6,080 nucleotides of DNA from Ruminococcaceae bacterium UBA6364 (GCA_002440045.1 DJRI01000137.1:1-6080), one strand, 5' to 3'; numbered from the stretch's first letter, positions 1 to 6,062 are shown. Program-made: numbers and translations. Notes: generated from the sequence alone by a model not told the origin.

Positions 1-857
1 GAGGTCTCTCTGAACTCGTTTACGACAGCACCGTTGGTAACAGGGTCAAGCTCAATGCCGACCGCTCTTGTAAGCTCGTTTTCGGGAATAAGACCGACTG
101 AAAGCATGAGAGTGTCGCACTCGATATATTGCTCTGTTCCTTTAATCGGGCGGCGGTTTTCGTCAACGTCGGCAATCGTAACGCCCTCAACTCTGTCCTT
201 GCCGTGAACCTCGATTACGGTGCAGCTCAGACGAAGCGGAATGTTGAAATCATCAAGACACTGAACAATATTTCTTGTAAGTCCGCTTGAATAAGGCATA
301 AGCTCACATACGACCTTAACTTCTGCACCCTCAAGGGTCATTCGTCTTGCCATGATAAGACCGATATCGCCCGAACCGAGGATAACAACTTTTTTGCCGG
401 GCATATAGCCGTCTATGTTGACGTATTTCTGAGCCGTGCCGGCTGTCATAACGCCAGAAGCTCGTGTTCCGGCGATGTTCAGCGCACCTCTCGGACGCTC
501 ACGGCAGCCCATTGCAAGAATAATTGCCTTTGCCTGAATTTCAAGCAAGCCGTCCTCCTTGTTGACTGCATAAACAACGTTATCGTCAGTTATTTCAAGT
601 GCCATTGTGTCCGTTTTGTATTCGATCCCTTTTTCATGCACAAGCTGAATAAATCTGTCGGCATATTCCGGGCCCGAAAGCTCTTCGCCGAAATAATGAA
701 GTCCGAAGCCTGTATGTATGCACTGCTCAAGAATACCGCCGAGAGTCTCGGCTCTTTCAAGCACAAGAATGCTGTCAACGCCGCACTCCTTGGCTTTGAT
801 AGCGGCTGCCATTCCGGCAGGACCTCCGCCGATTACAACTATATCATAATTAAGCAT
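1..857 (-). CDS. FAD/NAD(P)H-dependent oxidoreductase, second gene of glp-type operon (3' end cut by window)
   Basis: Reading from an ATG at 857 to the left edge gives 285 residues with no stop, so the C-terminus lies outside the window. Residues 5-19 form the FAD-binding strand-turn-helix with G10-G11-G12-P-A-G15. A conserved stretch around 40-56 (LGGILEQCIHTGFGLHYF) and AMGCRERPRG at 115-124 are typical of the pyridine-nucleotide-disulfide oxidoreductase subfamily found beside GlpA-like proteins in Clostridia. A second Rossmann motif, GSGDIG at 161-166, should bind NAD(P)H, and SVGLIPENEL near 253-262 is the closing FAD motif. I see no CxxxxC redox disulfide in the visible part. The start is supported by GAGGCGGG upstream, which overlaps the TGA of the preceding gene; only 10 nt separate the two, suggesting translational coupling. 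Inferred role: flavin partner that relays electrons from the GlpA-like dehydrogenase to NAD(P) or another acceptor. A DUF1667 gene often follows in such operons, but that lies outside what is seen here. Confidence 0.9.
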   Translation of the reverse strand, partial: MLNYDIVVIGGGPAGMAAAIKAKECGVDSILVLERAETLGGILEQCIHTGFGLHYFGEELSGPEYADRFIQLVHEKGIEYKTDTMALEITDDNVVYAVNKEDGLLEIQAKAIILAMGCRERPRGALNIAGTRASGVMTAGTAQKYVNIDGYMPGKKVVILGSGDIGLIMARRMTLEGAEVKVVCELMPYSSGLTRNIVQCLDDFNIPLRLSCTVIEVHGKDRVEGVTIADVDENRRPIKGTEQYIECDTLMLSVGLIPENELTRAVGIELDPVTNGAVVNEFRET

Positions 858-867
858 ATTTCCCGCC

Positions 868-2301
868 TCACTTTGTTCTGTCATAGAGAATTTTCGACTC
901 GCCGCCGAATTTTGTTATTTCATTGATTTCCACGCCAAGCTCACGGGCAAGCAGCTCAACAACCTTTGATCCGCAGAAGCCGCCCTGACAGCGACCCATG
1001 CCCGCTCTTGTTCTGCGCTTTACACCGTCAACGTCGCGCGCGCCTGCGGGGGCTTTGATAGCGTCTATAATTTCACCCTCTGTAACGGTTTCACAGCGGC
1101 AGATTATTCTGCCGTAAGCCTTGTTCTTTTTAACAAGCTCTTCGCGCTCTTCTGTGCTCATATTGCGGAAGCGCACAGGCTCGGGGCGAACGGGGTTAAA
1201 GTTTTCATTCTTTTTAAGCTCGCCCGTAAGGCCCAACAAAATGCCCTCGACCTCTTCTGCAATTGCGGGGGCTGACGAAAGACCGGGCGACTCTATGCCG
1301 GCAACGTTGATGAAATGCGCGTTTTTGCTGCTGGAGCCGATTATAAAATCGTCGCTTACGGGGTGCGCGCGGTTGCCGCTGAAAGAGGTTATTGCATTGC
1401 GAAGGCTGATTGACGGAACGCTTTTTGAAGCGGAGGAAAATACGAAAGAAAGACCCTCCGAAGTAGTTGCAACGTCGTCGCCGTCGTCAATATCGTTTGC
1501 CGACGGGCCGACAATAAGGTTGCCGTCAACCGTGGGCGAAACAAGAACGCCCTTGCCCATTTTTGAGGGGCACTGGAAAATTGTGTGGGAAACAACGTTG
1601 CCCTGCGATTTATCAAGAAGATAATAATCGCCGTGGCGCGGCACGATTTTGATTGAGTCGTCGCCGATAAGCTCGGCTATTTCGCCCGAATGAACGCCTG
1701 CGGCGTTGATTACGAAAGAGGACTCTATATCGCCGAGAGATGTTTTTAAAACAAAACCGCCGTTTTCTTCTTTAATGCCGGTTACTTCGCAGTTTCTTAA
1801 AAACTCCGCGCCGTTTACAACAGCGTTTTCAACCGCGGCAATCGTAAGCTCATACGGGCAAACGATTGAAGCCGTGGGGGCGCTCAAAGCACCGACCGCT
1901 TTATCGCCTATGTTAGGCTCAAGCGCTCTTAACTCTTCTTCATTAAGAATTTCAAGCTTTTTAACGCCGTTCTTCTCACCGCGCTCTTTAAGCTCTTTAA
2001 CGGTTTCCATTTCCTCCTCGCTGAAAGCCACAACGAGAGAACCGATATTTTTGAGCGGAACGTGAAGCTCCGAGCAGACCTTGTCCATAAGCTCAACGCC
2101 GCGAACGTTAAGCTTTGCTTTAAGCGTTCCGGGTTTTGCGTCAAAGCCGGCATGGACTATGGCGCTGTTGGCTTTTGTGGCGCCCATCGCCATATCGTTG
2201 CATCTTTCGAGAAGCGCAACTTTGATGTCGTACTTTGAAAGCTCCCTTGTGATAAGCGAGCCGACAACACCTGCGCCGATAACGGCAACATCGTACTTCA
2301 T
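868..2301 (-). CDS. glpA: GlpA-like FAD-dependent oxidoreductase with C-terminal BFD-type [2Fe-2S] domain (probable anaerobic glycerol-3-phosphate dehydrogenase)
   Basis: This is a complete 477-residue protein. The N-terminus carries the FAD dinucleotide-binding motif G9-A-G11-V-V-G14, with the ribose-binding acidic residue at about E32, followed by a DAO-type oxidoreductase domain to about residue 350. Near 398-450 lies a BFD-like [2Fe-2S] domain with four cysteines in the expected C401-x-C403 ... C438-x4-C443 pattern. This DAO plus BFD architecture is that of anaerobic glycerol-3-phosphate dehydrogenase subunit A (sn-glycerol-3-phosphate to dihydroxyacetone phosphate). The protein is shorter than E. 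coli GlpA but usual for clostridial members. Related DAO enzymes act on L-2-hydroxyglutarate, so the substrate is inferred, not proven; no GlpK or GlpF gene is visible to back it up. The ATG at 2301 has an AAGGAG site 11 nt upstream (2313-2318). It is the first gene of the operon, preceded by its own promoter and a leader hairpin, and it ends 10 nt before the next oxidoreductase gene. Confidence 0.87.
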   Translation of the reverse strand: MKYDVAVIGAGVVGSLITRELSKYDIKVALLERCNDMAMGATKANSAIVHAGFDAKPGTLKAKLNVRGVELMDKVCSELHVPLKNIGSLVVAFSEEEMETVKELKERGEKNGVKKLEILNEEELRALEPNIGDKAVGALSAPTASIVCPYELTIAAVENAVVNGAEFLRNCEVTGIKEENGGFVLKTSLGDIESSFVINAAGVHSGEIAELIGDDSIKIVPRHGDYYLLDKSQGNVVSHTIFQCPSKMGKGVLVSPTVDGNLIVGPSANDIDDGDDVATTSEGLSFVFSSASKSVPSISLRNAITSFSGNRAHPVSDDFIIGSSSKNAHFINVAGIESPGLSSAPAIAEEVEGILLGLTGELKKNENFNPVRPEPVRFRNMSTEEREELVKKNKAYGRIICRCETVTEGEIIDAIKAPAGARDVDGVKRRTRAGMGRCQGGFCGSKVVELLARELGVEINEITKFGGESKILYDRTK

Positions 2302-2327
2302 GGAATATACATCTCCTTAACATACTT

Positions 2328-2347
2328 CGGCGCGATTTTTCGCACCG
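2328..2347 (-). promoter_or_regulatory. Hairpin in the 5' leader of the glpA-like operon
   Basis: On the minus strand CGGTGCGA-AAAA-TCGCGCCG can form an 8-bp stem (one G-U pair) with a 4-nt loop. It lies between the predicted transcription start (about 2369) and the AAGGAG ribosome site, ending 9 nt before that site. No T-run follows, so it is not an intrinsic terminator as it stands. It could stabilise the mRNA 5' end or be a protein or RNA binding element; function is inference. Confidence 0.5.
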
Positions 2348-2375
2348 CGGCAAATTACATTAAATTCACTGAAAA

Positions 2376-2405
2376 ATTATAGCACACGGAATACTTCAAA
2401 ATCAA
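2376..2405 (-). promoter_or_regulatory. SigA-type promoter for the glpA-like operon (extended -10)
   Basis: On the minus strand TTGATT (2400-2405) is followed by an 18-nt spacer and a perfect TATAAT (2376-2381) preceded by TGC, which makes an extended -10 element. Transcription would start near 2369, giving a leader of about 68 nt before the ATG at 2301. It sits in the gap behind the XRE regulator gene, so the operon has its own start even if some readthrough from that gene occurs. Confidence 0.75.
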
Positions 2406-2455
2406 GTGAAACCGCACAATTTGTCAATAATTTATCAAAGAATTTCAGCAAAAAT

Positions 2456-2707
2456 TCAATATCGGGTGTTACTGTCGAGTTTAGCTTCAATAAGAATGAC
2501 AATATCACTCATTTTTACATTCATGGCGCAAGCAATTTTATAAAGGGTTTCAAGCGTGGGTTTGCGTTCTCCGTTTTCAATCGCGCTCAAATGCGTCCTG
2601 CCGATTCCGGCAAGCCCGCTCACTACGTCCTGTGAAAGTTTTTTCTTGCGGCGGATTTCGCTTATCGCTTCCCCTACCGTTACAGCATCAAGAACCGGCT
2701 CAAACAT
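2456..2707 (-). CDS. Small XRE-family helix-turn-helix transcriptional regulator
   Basis: This is an 83-residue protein that is almost entirely one Cro/C1-type HTH domain (about residues 12-72). ISEIRRKKKLSQDVVSGLAGIGRTHLSAIENGERKPTLETLYKIACAM has the standard layout: helix 1 to about R20, LSQ starting helix 2, the recognition helix around 36-46, and the conserved ENGERKPTLETL turn. There is no sensor or dimerisation domain, so it probably binds DNA as a simple dimer. The ATG at 2707 has GAGGTG a few nucleotides upstream. That site is the 3' arm of an inverted repeat (2715-2738) which could hide it. The gene is divergent from the DUF4352-type membrane protein gene at 2823, so local control of that promoter and of itself is the likely job. 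The paired CATATG sites in the intergenic space are its best candidate operators. I could not assign a convincing promoter for this gene. Confidence 0.92.
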   Translation of the reverse strand: MFEPVLDAVTVGEAISEIRRKKKLSQDVVSGLAGIGRTHLSAIENGERKPTLETLYKIACAMNVKMSDIVILIEAKLDSNTRY

Positions 2708-2714
2708 ATTATCA

Positions 2715-2738
2715 CCTCGTCATTTAGTGTAAACGAGG
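2715..2738 (-). promoter_or_regulatory. Inverted repeat overlapping the ribosome binding site of the XRE regulator
   Basis: CCTCGT at 2715-2720 and ACGAGG at 2733-2738 are perfect 6-nt inverted copies separated by 12 nt. In the minus-strand mRNA the arm nearer the gene contains the GAGG of the GAGGTG ribosome site, and the other arm is its complement. If transcription starts upstream of 2738 the hairpin could lower translation of the regulator. It may instead be a DNA operator. Confidence 0.4.
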
Positions 2739-2756
2739 AGTAATATTTTTATGACT

Positions 2757-2784
2757 ACATATGTTGACATTTTTCTGCATATGT
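2757..2784. promoter_or_regulatory. Paired CATATG palindromes, candidate operator of the XRE regulator
   Basis: ACATATG at 2757-2763 and CATATGT at 2778-2784 form a perfect 7-nt inverted repeat. Each arm contains the palindrome CATATG, and equivalent positions are 21 nt apart, about two helical turns. One copy touches the first base of the -35 box of the plus-strand promoter and the other lies in its spacer. Binding of a repressor there would block RNA polymerase. Assignment to the neighbouring XRE protein is inference from position. Confidence 0.5.
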
Positions 2785-2792
2785 GGTAATAT
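2764..2792 (+). promoter_or_regulatory. SigA-type promoter for the DUF4352-like membrane protein gene
   Basis: A perfect TTGACA (2764-2769), a 17-nt spacer and TAATAT (2787-2792) preceded by TGG (extended -10) predict a start near 2799. The leader is about 24 nt and carries AAGGAGG (2809-2815), 7 nt before the ATG at 2823. Both promoter and ribosome site are strong, so the gene probably depends on repression for control; the CATATG pair overlaps this promoter. Confidence 0.8.
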
Positions 2793-2822
2793 CAATTCAC
2801 AAAACCTTAAGGAGGCTTTTTT

Positions 2823-3407
2823 ATGAATGAAAACACCAATCCGCAGAACACTTCTGTGCAACCGCAGAAGAAAAGCAAGAAAAAGGGATTAATAATTGGT
2901 ATTGCCATTGTTGCCGCAATTATAATTCTTTTTTCAATCACAGGCGGAAAAGGCTCAAACACCGGTAAACCCGACACTTCGCAAAACACGCAAAGCCCGC
3001 AGCAAACCGAATCCGAAACAAAAGAAGAAAACAGCAAAATTGCTCCCGGCGGAGTTGTTGAAGGGAAGATGGTAAAAATCACGTACGTTTCCTGTGACAG
3101 CGATTACAAAGGCTATGACCAATTCAGCAAACCGAAAGACGGTTACAAAATAATGCGAATTGAAATGGAATTTGAAAACACATCATCATCCGACACATTA
3201 ATCTCTTCTCTTGACTGTTATGCCGACGGCTACAAATGCGATACGGATTATTTCCAGAAAGACGCCGATTTTATTTCGAGCATTTCCGCAGGAAGAAAAG
3301 CAAAAGGCATATATTATTATCAGGTTCCCGAAAACGCAGAAACCATTGAGTTTGAATTTGATGACAGCTCTCTTTGGAGCAACAAGAAGATAATTTTTGT
3401 TCCGTAA
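2823..3407 (+). CDS. Single-pass membrane protein with extracytoplasmic DUF4352-like domain
   Basis: This is a 194-residue protein. Residues 1-21 are polar and end in a lysine cluster (KKSKKK). Residues 22-40 (GLIIGIAIVAAIIILFSIT) are one strong membrane helix, and the positive inside rule puts the C-terminus outside. Residues 41-76 are a low-complexity linker rich in S, T, Q, N and E. Residues 82-194 look like the DUF4352 / immunoglobulin-like fold: a strand KITYVSCDSDY, then PKDGYKIMRIEMEFENTS, a middle part with C132 and C139, and the late strand GIYYYQVPENAETIEFEF. This family is common as surface or membrane-anchored proteins in Bacillota; its molecular role is generally unknown. There is no lipobox, so the helix is more likely an uncleaved anchor. 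The gene stands alone, is divergent from the XRE gene and ends at its own terminator. Its coding sequence is more A/T-rich than its neighbours, which may hint at separate acquisition. Confidence 0.88.
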   Translation: MNENTNPQNTSVQPQKKSKKKGLIIGIAIVAAIIILFSITGGKGSNTGKPDTSQNTQSPQQTESETKEENSKIAPGGVVEGKMVKITYVSCDSDYKGYDQFSKPKDGYKIMRIEMEFENTSSSDTLISSLDCYADGYKCDTDYFQKDADFISSISAGRKAKGIYYYQVPENAETIEFEFDDSSLWSNKKIIFVP

Positions 3408-3425
3408 ATTTCAAAAACAGAAAAC

Positions 3426-3464
3426 CGCCGAAGGCAGATAAACAATCTGCTTTCGGCGATTTTT
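3426..3464. terminator. Strong intrinsic terminator between convergent genes, probably bidirectional
   Basis: A 14-bp stem (arms 3426-3439 and 3445-3458, one G-U pair) with the 5-nt loop AAACA is followed on the plus strand by ATTTTT (3459-3464). On the minus strand the stem is followed by GTTTTCTGTTTTTG, so it can also stop transcription coming from the dehydrogenase gene, whose TGA is at 3472-3474. It lies 18 nt after the plus-strand stop. Confidence 0.9.
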
Positions 3465-3471
3465 CATACTG

Positions 3472-4521
3472 TCAGTCAAAATAAACCGTTCTGTTTTCTT
3501 CTGCGGATTTAAAGATAGCTTCCATAAGCTTCATAAGGCGGCGCTGCTGGTCGTGAGTAATAAGCGGTTTTGCGCCGTTTCTTATAACGTCATAAATATT
3601 GTTGTAATAATCGGTCCACTTAACATATATTTTTTCAAGCGGAAATTCCTTTATTGTTTCGTCGGTTCTCGGAGCCATGGTCTTTGTTATGCCGGCTCCC
3701 GCCTGAATCGGAACTGCGTCGATTTTTTCCCAATCCTGAATTTTGACGATTTTGCCGTTAAGGTCCCAATCCTCTATTACAGCGGTGCCGTTTTCGCCCG
3801 CCATATACCAACGGGGCGCTTCGATAAAGTTGTTGGTGAAAACCTCTACAAGGCACTCGGGGCCGTTTTCAAATTTGATTATCGCCCTGAAGCCGTCGTC
3901 AACCTCGTCGTTTGTGACGTTTGTAAGAGTTGCATAGACAGAAACAAGCTTTTTGCCCTCATTTAACATAAGTATCTGGTCAAGAAGGTGCACGCCCCAG
4001 TCAAGAACCATTCCGCCGCCGTGCTTTTTCTCGCGACGCCAGTCGCCGGGGATTCCGCGCGAGCCGTATACTTTTGAGTCGATTGCGTGAACCTTGCCCA
4101 ACTCGCCGCTGTCATAAATATTTTTTATTGTTCTGTAGTCGTTATCCCAACGGCGGTTTTGATGAACCGTAAAAAGCTTGCCCGTTCTTTTTGAAGCGGC
4201 AATCATCTCTTCAAGGTCCTCTGAGCACAGCGTAACGGGTTTTTCGCTTATTACGTTTATGCCCGCTTCCATGGCACGGATTGCAATCTCCTTGTGGCAG
4301 TCGTTATAAGCGGCGCAGGTTATAAGCTCAACGCGCTTATCCTCAAGCACCGATTCAAACGAGGGGTAAGCGTATATCCCCTTTTCTTCTGCCGCTTTTC
4401 GTCTTTCTTCTTTTATATCATAGATACCGAGCAGATTGAACTTTTCCATCTCGCGGATGCGGTCTGCGTGATAGCCGCCCATTCCGCCGTATCCGACGAC
4501 GACAACATTAATTTTTTCCAT
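3472..4521 (-). CDS. Gfo/Idh/MocA-family NAD(P)-dependent oxidoreductase
   Basis: This is a complete 349-residue protein, the usual family length. The N-terminal Rossmann fold has G10-Y-G12-G-M-G15 and an acidic D35 at the end of the second strand, which favours NAD over NADP. The family motif E93-K94-P95 follows, where the lysine contacts cofactor and substrate. The C-terminal half has the GGGMVLDWGVHLLD signature at 168-181, with D174 and H178 as the expected catalytic pair. Such enzymes oxidise or reduce hydroxyl groups of sugars, inositols and related compounds; nothing here fixes the substrate. The start at 4521 is supported by GGGAG about 10 nt upstream. The gene has its own promoter (4559-4587) but also lies 76 nt behind a same-strand secreted glycosidase-like gene with no clear terminator between them, so co-transcription is possible. 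It ends at the shared terminator with the convergent DUF4352-type gene. Confidence 0.93.
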   Translation of the reverse strand: MEKINVVVVGYGGMGGYHADRIREMEKFNLLGIYDIKEERRKAAEEKGIYAYPSFESVLEDKRVELITCAAYNDCHKEIAIRAMEAGINVISEKPVTLCSEDLEEMIAASKRTGKLFTVHQNRRWDNDYRTIKNIYDSGELGKVHAIDSKVYGSRGIPGDWRREKKHGGGMVLDWGVHLLDQILMLNEGKKLVSVYATLTNVTNDEVDDGFRAIIKFENGPECLVEVFTNNFIEAPRWYMAGENGTAVIEDWDLNGKIVKIQDWEKIDAVPIQAGAGITKTMAPRTDETIKEFPLEKIYVKWTDYYNNIYDVIRNGAKPLITHDQQRRLMKLMEAIFKSAEENRTVYFD

Positions 4522-4558
4522 ATATAAAGCACTCCCAAAACAGGTTTTTTGCGTGTAT

Positions 4559-4587
4559 ATATTACAACACCTTGTTCTTTATTTCAA
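4559..4587 (-). promoter_or_regulatory. SigA-type promoter for the Gfo/Idh/MocA dehydrogenase gene
   Basis: On the minus strand TTGAAA (4582-4587), a 17-nt spacer and TAATAT (4559-4564) predict a start near 4552 and a leader of about 30 nt. Just after the start, at 4537-4548, lies AAAACAGGTTTT, a short inverted repeat that could be an operator, though such A/T-rich symmetry is weak evidence. Confidence 0.6.
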
Positions 4588-4597
4588 TAGTATTCGG

Positions 4598-5923
4598 TTA
4601 ATTTTTCATTTCGCCGATTAAAAGTGCGCCGTCCTCGTTTTCGTTTCCGCCTTTATTTGAAAATCTTACGGGCAAAACGCTGTCGCCCAAAGACGAAACG
4701 CGAACAAAAACGCTGTCGCCCGAAGAAACGTCAAGCTCTGCCGAGAAAATGCCCGTTTCACCGGGCAAAAGCTCACAAAGTCTTGCACCCTCTGCTTTAA
4801 CCTCGGTTTTGCCGTTTGTGAAAATAATGTCGGGGTCGGCATATATCGGCGCATTGCCGACATTTTTGATTGCAGCGCTTATTACGGTTTTGCCGTTTTT
4901 ATTTTTGAGCGACGCTTTTTTGACAAAAAAGTCGTATCCCAAAGCGGCGCTTGCTTTTTTGGCGCGAAGCGCCTCTTCTTCGGAGCAATCGCCCGAAAAA
5001 GCGCCCTGCATCATAAGCCACGAGCAATGCGTCTTTTTAACGCAGTCGTAATAATCCTGATACCCGTCGGTTTTTTTGCCCGCTAAAAAGTCGCTTTGAC
5101 CCTCGGGGCGAAACTCGCCGCCTATGGTCTGAGTTTTCCAAAGCTTTTCCTGCTTTGCTTTTTTAAGCCTGTTATAAAAATACCACGACTCTTTTGAATT
5201 CATGGTTTCAAATGTAAATGAATCGTCGTGAAATCCCACGGAGCCGTTTTCGGTTCCGGGCGTTCCGGGGTAGCGCGTTAAAATGTGCGTCTTTTTAAAG
5301 CTTTCGGAAAATGCGTTGATTATTTCGGCTTTTTGCTCGTCTGTGGGTTCCGCTTCGGGGCAAGCCGAAAAATGCCACTCGCCCCAATGTCCCAAAAGAC
5401 CCGTTGTTATGTAGGCTATGCGTTCGTCGCCGTCATAAAGGCGCGCCAGCTCTTTTATAAAATCCGAAAGAATATTAATAAGCCTTTCGTCGCTAAAATC
5501 GGGGCTTACCCCGCCGCCGTACATATCATACGGTATTTTTTTAACGCCCATATCCCATATAAACGCGGGCACGGCTTTGTCTTTAAGCTCCGACGCGGGA
5601 TAATCAAGATAGACTCTGAAAACCGCCTGATGATTTCTTGAAGAAATTTTTTCGAGGTACGGTTCAAGTCCCTCTTTTATGCAATAATCGCCGCTTTGTG
5701 TCATAAGCTCCGATAACGGGATATAAAACCACTCCATACTGTAAGGAACGGTTTCGTCGGCGCCGTCTTCCGAATAAAACGGCATAAAGCCCTTCATTGG
5801 GTTTACTTCGCGCATTTCGTATTCAAACTCTGCCGTTTTGAACCCCGAAACGTTGAAAAGTCCCATAAAAAGGCACATAAAAAACGCGCCGATTTTTGAA
5901 AGTGTTCTGAATGTTGTTGACAT
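4598..5923 (-). CDS. Secreted glycosidase-like protein resembling the DUF4832/DUF4874 group
   Basis: This is a 441-residue protein. Residues 1-28 look like a Sec signal peptide or N-terminal anchor: a basic start, then hydrophobic residues about 11-27. No lipobox is seen. The body begins with NPMKGFMPFY (41-50), followed by SMEWFYIPLSELM (62-74) and VFRVYLDYP (101-109). PDFSDERLINILSDFIKEL (141-159) and DERIAYITTGLLGHWGEWH (166-184) come next, a succession of predicted strands and helices like a TIM barrel. H179-W-G-E182-W-H and later IGGE270F are the most enzyme-like motifs; their glutamates could be a catalytic pair as in clan-A glycoside hydrolases, which is inference. Residues about 331-425 look like a beta-sandwich, with the NVGNAPIYADP motif (354-364) seen at the end of DUF4832-type proteins. 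The substrate is unknown. The ATG at 5923 has GAGGTG 5 nt upstream. A hairpin-repeat cluster begins immediately beyond, and I found no convincing promoter inside the window. Confidence 0.82.
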   Translation of the reverse strand: MSTTFRTLSKIGAFFMCLFMGLFNVSGFKTAEFEYEMREVNPMKGFMPFYSEDGADETVPYSMEWFYIPLSELMTQSGDYCIKEGLEPYLEKISSRNHQAVFRVYLDYPASELKDKAVPAFIWDMGVKKIPYDMYGGGVSPDFSDERLINILSDFIKELARLYDGDERIAYITTGLLGHWGEWHFSACPEAEPTDEQKAEIINAFSESFKKTHILTRYPGTPGTENGSVGFHDDSFTFETMNSKESWYFYNRLKKAKQEKLWKTQTIGGEFRPEGQSDFLAGKKTDGYQDYYDCVKKTHCSWLMMQGAFSGDCSEEEALRAKKASAALGYDFFVKKASLKNKNGKTVISAAIKNVGNAPIYADPDIIFTNGKTEVKAEGARLCELLPGETGIFSAELDVSSGDSVFVRVSSLGDSVLPVRFSNKGGNENEDGALLIGEMKN

Positions 5924-5945
5924 AAATTCACCTCGTGAGCTGTTA

Positions 5946-5962
5946 GCGCGGCAGAGCCGCGC
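5946..5962. repeat. Hairpin 1 of the cluster (7-bp stem, AGA loop)
   Basis: GCGCGGC-AGA-GCCGCGC is a perfect 7-bp inverted repeat. It is flanked on both sides by AGCYGTT heptamers (5938-5944 and from 5964). Confidence 0.85.
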
Positions 5963-5963
5963 G

Positions 5964-5994
5964 AGCCGTTAGCCGTTAGCTGTTAGCTGTTAGC
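5964..5994. repeat. Heptamer tandem repeat AGCYGTT (4 full units plus AGC)
   Basis: Two AGCCGTT units (5964-5977) are followed by two AGCTGTT units (5978-5991) and a partial AGC (5992-5994). A further AGCTGTT with AGC lies before hairpin 1 at 5938-5947. The C/T change at position 4 divides the array into two pairs. Seven-base units can change in number by slippage. Confidence 0.88.
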
Positions 5995-5995
5995 G

Positions 5996-6010
5996 CGCGG
6001 CAAAGCCGCG
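5996..6010. repeat. Hairpin 2 of the cluster (6-bp stem, AAA loop)
   Basis: CGCGGC-AAA-GCCGCG is a perfect inverted repeat, nearly the same core as hairpin 1 with AAA replacing AGA in the loop. Confidence 0.85.
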
Positions 6011-6016
6011 ATTGTA

Positions 6017-6033
6017 ACCGCGCAAAGCGCGGT
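6017..6033. repeat. Hairpin 3 of the cluster (7-bp stem, AAA loop)
   Basis: ACCGCGC-AAA-GCGCGGT is a perfect inverted repeat. It has the same AAA loop as hairpin 2 but a permuted stem. Confidence 0.85.
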
Positions 6034-6043
6034 GGTTTTAGGG

Positions 6044-6062
6044 AAAAATGCTTCGCATTTTT
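6044..6062. repeat. Hairpin 4 of the cluster (8-bp stem, TTC loop), terminator-like
   Basis: AAAAATGC-TTC-GCATTTTT is a perfect 8-bp inverted repeat with A/T-rich ends. One extra T follows on the plus strand. It could work as a weak terminator in either direction, but the stem has only two G-C pairs. Confidence 0.75.

Noticed and set aside
590..926. Open frames on both strands at 590-778 and 636-926
   Set aside because: They lie inside or across the two well-supported flavoprotein genes in other frames, have no family resemblance and no ribosome site worth the name.
1121..2320. Several open frames opposite or out of frame with the glpA-like gene
   Set aside because: They are low-complexity, S/L/R-rich shadow translations of a gene with clear FAD and Fe-S motifs.
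2440..2457. GAATTT ... AAATTC inverted repeat at the end of the XRE gene as a terminator
   Set aside because: It has only 6 A/T-rich base pairs and overlaps the stop codon, with no clean T-run after it; too weak to call.
2702..2729. TTTACA-N16-TAATAT on the minus strand as promoter of the XRE gene
   Set aside because: The -10 box would overlap the ATG itself, putting the start inside the coding region with no downstream methionine before residue 62.
2807..3082. Open frame on the minus strand across the start of the DUF4352-type gene
   Set aside because: It overlaps a gene with a strong promoter, ribosome site, membrane helix and terminator, and is a hydrophobic antisense shadow.
5938..5994. 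Heptamer and hairpin cluster as a CRISPR array
   Set aside because: Units are 7 nt with no spacers of the right length and no cas gene in view.
6011..6016. TACAAT (minus strand) as a -10 box for the secreted-protein gene
   Set aside because: No recognisable -35 box at 16-18 nt; the hexamer lies between two repeat hairpins and may be chance.
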